Shown: positions 14,572-17,801 of the stretch, one piece after another | Numbering within the stretch: position 1 is the stretch's first letter | Layout of the letters: each line of letters begins with the position of its first letter | NCBI GenBank assembly: GCA_031548005.1 | Contig: JAVBRK010000012.1 | Coordinates: 1 to 17,801, forward strand | Source of the DNA: BNXB01 sp031548005 | GTDB taxonomy: Bacteria; Bacteroidota; Bacteroidia; Bacteroidales; Azobacteroidaceae | Direction of reading: 5' to 3' | Length of the DNA stretch: 17,801 nt | Notes under the pieces: model-generated | Database searches by the model: none | Told to the model about the DNA's origin: nothing | The model's input: only the letters and a program-made list of their open reading frames with translations | Made by a program: the position numbers and the translations under genes

Positions 14572-14903
14572 AGGTTATTATCATCAATGTCAGTTAAATC
14601 GAGGTCTATAATAGTCGCATTGAAATCATCGTCGGTAAAGCCCGAAACAATGACATCGTCGTCGAGAGTTACAAATGAGTCAGTATTAACATTTATGTCT
14701 ATGGAAAACGAGTCGTAATCGTAATCTTCTTCGGTCGACATATCGATCATGACAGCATCAGAAAGGTCGGCGAATGTATCGTCGATGGTGACAAAGTCAT
14801 AGATCTTGTTGTCTTTTTTATCCGGGACAACAAAGATGTCGGGATGCTTTTTGTCTTTGCCGACATGCGGGGAGTGCTTCTTTGTCAATTTACTGGAACT
14901 CAT
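14568..14903 (-). CDS. Small Asp-rich protein with repeated TxxD motifs, possible kinase substrate/FHA ligand
   Basis: No family was recognised. The 111-residue product has a basic start (residues 5-30, rich in Lys and His) and a strongly acidic remainder: 23 of residues 31-111 are Asp and only two are Glu. Two similar units, FVTIDD (37-42) and FVTLDD (77-82), suggest internal duplication. Threonines 39, 43, 57, 79, 90, 97 and 104 all have Asp at +3; only T7 and T74 do not. pThr-x-x-Asp is a preferred ligand of many FHA domains. The sequence has no signal peptide or membrane segment and looks largely disordered with short hydrophobic beta-like pieces. It overlaps the LytTR gene by 14 bases and the FHA gene by 4 bases, strong evidence that it is a real, co-translated gene. 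Function is inferred from composition and context only. Confidence 0.75.
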   Translation of the reverse strand: MSSSKLTKKHSPHVGKDKKHPDIFVVPDKKDNKIYDFVTIDDTFADLSDAVMIDMSTEEDYDYDSFSIDINVNTDSFVTLDDDVIVSGFTDDDFNATIIDLDLTDIDDNNL

Positions 14904-15273
14904 TTTTAATCAGAGAGAGTTCTTCTTCTAATGCCTCTTTTAATTGCTTTAAAGGTTCTTTAGGGACAATTAATTCTCTGGCTTTTCCGTCGGCAGTGGA
15001 AAATAGAAGTTTGGTCTTGGGAAGACTGATTTGCAATACATGATTTTTGTTGATAATAAAACTTTTACCAACACGAGTCAAAACATTGGAGTATGATTCG
15101 ATCTGTTTTTCCAATATCTCTTCAATTTTTCCGAGGTTGACGGCAAAAACGAACTGAATGCCATTGGTCAGAACCATTTTGGTGTAATTTCTTTCTGCTT
15201 CAAAATAGAGAATCCGGTCCATTTTAATCCTAACCAGTTCATCCCGGGTTTTAAAAACCAAATATTTATCCAT
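14890..15273 (-). CDS. Stand-alone LytTR-type DNA-binding regulator
   Basis: LytTR domains bind short direct repeats in promoters, mostly as output domains of response regulators such as AgrA. The 127-residue product is a LytTR domain and little else: ELVRIKMDRILYFEAERNYTKMVL (12-35, shown here as the domain's first strands), LGKIEEILE (47-55), the signature VLTRVGKSFIINKNHVLQI (64-82) and a C-terminal LIVPKEPLKQLKEALEEE helix. There is no receiver domain, no membrane segment and no histidine kinase nearby, so activity must be set by another route, possibly phosphorylation by the kinase of this cluster or binding to the acidic or FHA protein. It is the first gene of the cluster and overlaps the next by 14 bases. 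Upstream lies a 14-bp inverted repeat with LytTR-like half sites. Confidence 0.92.
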   Translation of the reverse strand: MDKYLVFKTRDELVRIKMDRILYFEAERNYTKMVLTNGIQFVFAVNLGKIEEILEKQIESYSNVLTRVGKSFIINKNHVLQISLPKTKLLFSTADGKARELIVPKEPLKQLKEALEEELSLIKNEFQ

Positions 15274-15291
15274 GAATTGACAAATGATAAC

Positions 15292-15365
15292 CGACAGTTG
15301 ACAATAAAATCCGCCGGATGTTTGTGATCAAACCAACGAGGCGTGACTTAAATTGTCAACTGTCG
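15292..15365. repeat. 14-bp perfect inverted repeat upstream of the LytTR gene
   Basis: CGACAGTTGACAAT at 15292-15305 is repeated exactly in inverted form at 15352-15365, with 46 bases between. Each arm holds ACAGTTGAC, which matches eight of nine positions of the LytTR site pattern [TA][AC][CA]GTTN[AG][TG] as I recall it. Additional degenerate copies adjoin: TTGACAA recurs 21 bases away at 15277-15283, and on the minus strand ACAGTCG precedes ACAGTTG directly. The element lies between the ppdK stop and the LytTR start. The loop is too long for a normal terminator; a LytTR operator pair or a short dispersed repeat are the main options. Confidence 0.55.
15329..15359 (-). promoter_or_regulatory. 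Weak candidate promoter of the LytTR-led operon
   Basis: On the minus strand TTGA (15359-15356) is followed after 19 bases by TTGGTTTG (15336-15329), one base off TAnnTTTG, at the spacing usual for Bacteroidetes promoters. The -33 part lies inside one arm of the inverted repeat, and the other arm would fall in the transcribed leader, so a protein bound to the arms could act directly on this promoter. Confidence 0.3.
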
Positions 15366-15373
15366 ACTGTTAA

Positions 15374-17801
15374 TTATTGTTCAATAGCAGCCTGGGCAGC
15401 AGCCAATCTGGCGATAGGCACGCGGAACGGGGAACAGCTTACATAGTCTAATCCTACTTTGTGGCAGAATTTAACAGATGAAGGTTCTCCTCCGTGTTCT
15501 CCACAAATACCGCATTTTAAACCTGTCCGGGCTTCGCGTCCGCGCTCAGTTGCCAATTGCACGAGCTGTCCGACGCCGTTTTGGTCGAGTACTGCGAACG
15601 GATCGTTTTTCAAGATTCCTTTGTCGATATACATCGGCAGGAATTTGGCTACGTCGTCACGGCTGTATCCAAAGGTCATCTGAGTCAAGTCGTTGGTTCC
15701 GAAAGAGAAAAATTCGGCGGCAGTGGCAATCCGATGGGCAGTAAGCGCCGCTCTCGGAATTTCGATCATCGTACCGACTTTGTAGTCGATTTTATCGTTT
15801 CTTTCTTCAAAGATTTTTTGAGCAACACTGTCGATAATTGCTTTTTGCGCCAGAAATTCATAAAGAATACCGGTTAGCGGAACCATGATTTCCGGATGAG
15901 TCGTTATTCCTTCTTTTTTCAGGTTCAGGGCGGCTTCTATAATAGCGCGCGCCTGCATTTCGGTAATTTCCGGATAGAGATTTCCCAGGCGGCATCCGCG
16001 CAATCCGAGCATCGGATTTTGCTCCAACAGTCCTTCTACACGGATCTTGATTTCTTCGAAAGGCACACCCATTACTTTGGCCATTTCCTGCTGACCTTTT
16101 TCATCGTGCGGTACAAACTCGTGCAAAGGAGGATCGAGCAAGCGTACAGTTACCGGCAATCCTTCCATCGCACGGAAAATTCCGGTGAAGTCTTCACGTT
16201 GCAACGGAAGCAATTTTGCCAAAGCCTGGCGGCGTCCTTTTTCGTCTTTGGCGAGGATCATTTCACGCATGGCGATGATCTTATCTCCTTCAAAGAACAT
16301 ATGTTCCGTACGGCACAATCCGATTCCCTGGGCTCCGAATTCACGGGCCACTTTTGCATCGTGCGGGGTATCGGCATTGGTACGTACTTTCAGTTTTGCA
16401 TACTTGTTCGTTAATTTCATCAACTCTCCGAAATCACCGCTCAACTCGGCTTCCTGGGTCTCGATTTTGCCGGCATATATCAGGCCCGTGGAACCGTTTA
16501 ACGAGATCCAGTCGCCTTCTTTCAATGGCTGACCGTTGATGTTCATCGTTTTGGCTTTGTAATCGATATGTACATTATTTGCAGCCGATACACAGCATTT
16601 ACCCATACCCCGTGCTACTACGGCAGCATGTGAAGTCATACCGCCACGGGCAGTCATAATTCCTTCCGATACGGTCATTCCGCGTAAGTCTTCCGGAGAT
16701 GTTTCGATGCGGCAAAGTACGACTTTTTCACCACGTTTTACCCATTCTTCGGCATCGTCGGCATGAAACACCACTTTACCGGTAGCAGCTCCCGGGGAAG
16801 CCGGAAGTCCTTTGGTAATCGCTTGGGCGGCATCTAATGCCGATTTTTTGAATACGGGGTGGAGTAATTCGTCCAACTTCTCAGCTTCCTGACGTTTCAG
16901 TGCTGTTTTTTCGTCGATAGAACCTTGTTTCAGCATATCGATGGCGATTTTTACCATGGCAGCTCCGGTACGTTTTCCGTTACGGGTTTGCAGCAACCAC
17001 AATTTACCATCCTGGATGGTAAATTCAAGATCCTGCATATCCTTGAAATAATCTTCGAGTTTTTGTTGGGTTTCGATCAGATCTTTAGCACAAGCCGGCA
17101 TGACTTCTTCCAATGAAGGATATTTGGCAGCACGGTCGGCTTCGCCGATTCCCTGTTGTGCAGCCCATCGCTTGGAGCCTTCCAGGGTAATTTGTTGTGG
17201 TGTGCGGATTCCGGCAACCACATCTTCTCCCTGGGCATTGATCAGGTATTCTCCGTTGAAAATATCTTCTCCCGTCGCAGCATCCCGGGTGAAAGCTACT
17301 CCGGTTCCGGAAGTTTGTCCCATATTTCCATAAACCATAGCCTGTACGTTTACGGCTGTACCCCATTCTTCCGGAATGTGGTACATCTGACGGTACAGAA
17401 TGGCGCGATCGTTCATCCAACTGTCGAATACAGCGCAAACAGCTCCCCAGAGTTGTTCCCATGGAGAGTCCGGGAAGTCTTTTCCTGTTTGTTTTTTTAC
17501 TGCAGTTTTGAATTTGGTCACCAGTTCTTTCAGATCATCTACTGTCAGTTCGGTATCGAGTTCTACGCCACGGGCGTGTTTCATCTCTTCCATGATTTCT
17601 TCGAATGGATCGATTTCGTGCTTGGATTCCGGTTTCATCCCCAGAACGACATCACCGTACATTTGCACGAACCGTCTGTAAGAGTCCCATGCGAAACGCG
17701 GGTTACCTGATTTTTGGGCGATACCTTCTACTGCCTCATCATTCAATCCAAGGTTTAATACCGTATCCATCATACCGGGCATGGAAACACGGGCTCCTGA
17801 G
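15374..17801 (-). CDS. ppdK: Pyruvate, phosphate dikinase (N-terminus beyond right edge)
   Basis: PPDK interconverts pyruvate, ATP and phosphate with phosphoenolpyruvate, AMP and pyrophosphate; in anaerobic Bacteroidota it can serve glycolysis or gluconeogenesis. The visible 808 codons start inside the conserved SGARVSMPGMMDTVLNLG loop, so about 100 N-terminal residues are missing. Seen in order: the nucleotide-binding part with YGNMGQTSGTGVAFTRD and LWLLQTRNGKRTG, the swivelling phosphohistidine domain with GGMTSHAAVVARGMGK (His codon at 16630-16628), and the PEP-binding barrel with GIGLCRTEHMF, GLRGCRLG, FSFGTNDLTQMTFG and KCGICGEHGGEP, which contains the catalytic Cys. The reading frame is intact to a TAA at 15376-15374. 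The LytTR gene starts 100 bases downstream in the same direction. No terminator hairpin with T-run was seen. Confidence 0.97.
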   Translation of the reverse strand, partial: SGARVSMPGMMDTVLNLGLNDEAVEGIAQKSGNPRFAWDSYRRFVQMYGDVVLGMKPESKHEIDPFEEIMEEMKHARGVELDTELTVDDLKELVTKFKTAVKKQTGKDFPDSPWEQLWGAVCAVFDSWMNDRAILYRQMYHIPEEWGTAVNVQAMVYGNMGQTSGTGVAFTRDAATGEDIFNGEYLINAQGEDVVAGIRTPQQITLEGSKRWAAQQGIGEADRAAKYPSLEEVMPACAKDLIETQQKLEDYFKDMQDLEFTIQDGKLWLLQTRNGKRTGAAMVKIAIDMLKQGSIDEKTALKRQEAEKLDELLHPVFKKSALDAAQAITKGLPASPGAATGKVVFHADDAEEWVKRGEKVVLCRIETSPEDLRGMTVSEGIMTARGGMTSHAAVVARGMGKCCVSAANNVHIDYKAKTMNINGQPLKEGDWISLNGSTGLIYAGKIETQEAELSGDFGELMKLTNKYAKLKVRTNADTPHDAKVAREFGAQGIGLCRTEHMFFEGDKIIAMREMILAKDEKGRRQALAKLLPLQREDFTGIFRAMEGLPVTVRLLDPPLHEFVPHDEKGQQEMAKVMGVPFEEIKIRVEGLLEQNPMLGLRGCRLGNLYPEITEMQARAIIEAALNLKKEGITTHPEIMVPLTGILYEFLAQKAIIDSVAQKIFEERNDKIDYKVGTMIEIPRAALTAHRIATAAEFFSFGTNDLTQMTFGYSRDDVAKFLPMYIDKGILKNDPFAVLDQNGVGQLVQLATERGREARTGLKCGICGEHGGEPSSVKFCHKVGLDYVSCSPFRVPIARLAAAQAAIEQ

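Noticed and set aside
9214..15273. Type VI secretion regulatory cluster (PpkA/PppA/Fha type)
   Set aside because: The kinase-phosphatase-FHA trio fits, but no Tss structural gene is in the window and the envelope genes present are of other kinds.
15292..15365. Inverted repeat as an intrinsic terminator of ppdK
   Set aside because: The loop would be 46 bases and there is no T-run after the second arm in the ppdK direction.
15292..15365. Inverted repeat as a miniature transposable element
   Set aside because: No target-site duplication is visible on the flanks and only one copy can be seen in this window; a genome search would settle it.
15896..16414. Plus-strand open frame of 172 codons opposite ppdK
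   Set aside because: Antisense shadow of a highly conserved gene; composition is low in family-like motifs and no start signal is seen.
17156..17710. Plus-strand open frame of 184 codons opposite ppdK
   Set aside because: Same reason: antisense shadow of an intact ppdK frame.

Overview
The window looks like chromosomal core DNA of a member of the Bacteroidota, most likely order Bacteroidales. The reasons are the rplM-rpsI-rpsB ribosomal block, a zinc-ligand-free TGT, the roughly 315-residue PurC, and several intergenic TAnnTTTG promoter boxes (the Bacteroidetes -7 element) where E. coli-type -10 boxes would otherwise be expected. Start codons mostly lack a Shine-Dalgarno sequence, which also fits. 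A family such as Odoribacteraceae is possible but cannot be decided from sequence reading alone. The window is gene dense: no gap between genes exceeds 200 bases, and no tRNA, rRNA, insertion sequence, phage gene or CRISPR array was seen.

Layout. Bases 1-1372 (minus strand) hold rplM, rpsI and the start of rpsB, with a promoter, a foldable rplM leader and a foldable leader before rpsB. Bases 1427-3662 (minus) hold tgt followed by an LptF/LptG-family permease, with a good promoter box in front of tgt. Divergent from tgt, bases 3728-5526 (plus) hold a two-gene envelope-glycan unit: a WecG/TagA/CpsF-type glycosyltransferase and a WecA/MraY-type sugar-phosphate transferase. Bases 5541-8246 (minus) hold phoH-purC-aroE behind their own promoter box. 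Bases 8298-9200 hold a serine acetyltransferase gene. Bases 15374-17801 (minus) hold the C-terminal nine tenths of pyruvate, phosphate dikinase, cut by the window edge.

The accessory-looking part is 9214-15273 (minus), a tightly packed set of seven genes read in this order: a stand-alone LytTR DNA-binding protein, a 111-residue Asp-rich protein, a zinc-ribbon/FHA protein, a PP2C phosphatase, a membrane-anchored Hanks-type Ser/Thr kinase with a TPR-like and WG-repeat-like outer part, a secreted TPR/Sel1 plus beta-barrel protein, and a fibronectin-like/Kelch lipoprotein. The first three genes overlap one another. The set holds a kinase, a phosphatase and a phosphothreonine reader. The small acidic protein has Thr-x-x-Asp at seven of its nine threonines, the pattern many FHA domains prefer, so it is a candidate substrate and scaffold. 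The kinase juxtamembrane region and the FHA protein linker share a DDxxTxIL motif. I infer a phospho-signalling module that links the outer envelope (barrel protein, Kelch lipoprotein) through the kinase to cytoplasmic FHA binding, with LytTR as a possible transcriptional output. A 14-bp perfect inverted repeat containing LytTR-like half sites lies just upstream of the LytTR gene and could be its autoregulatory site.
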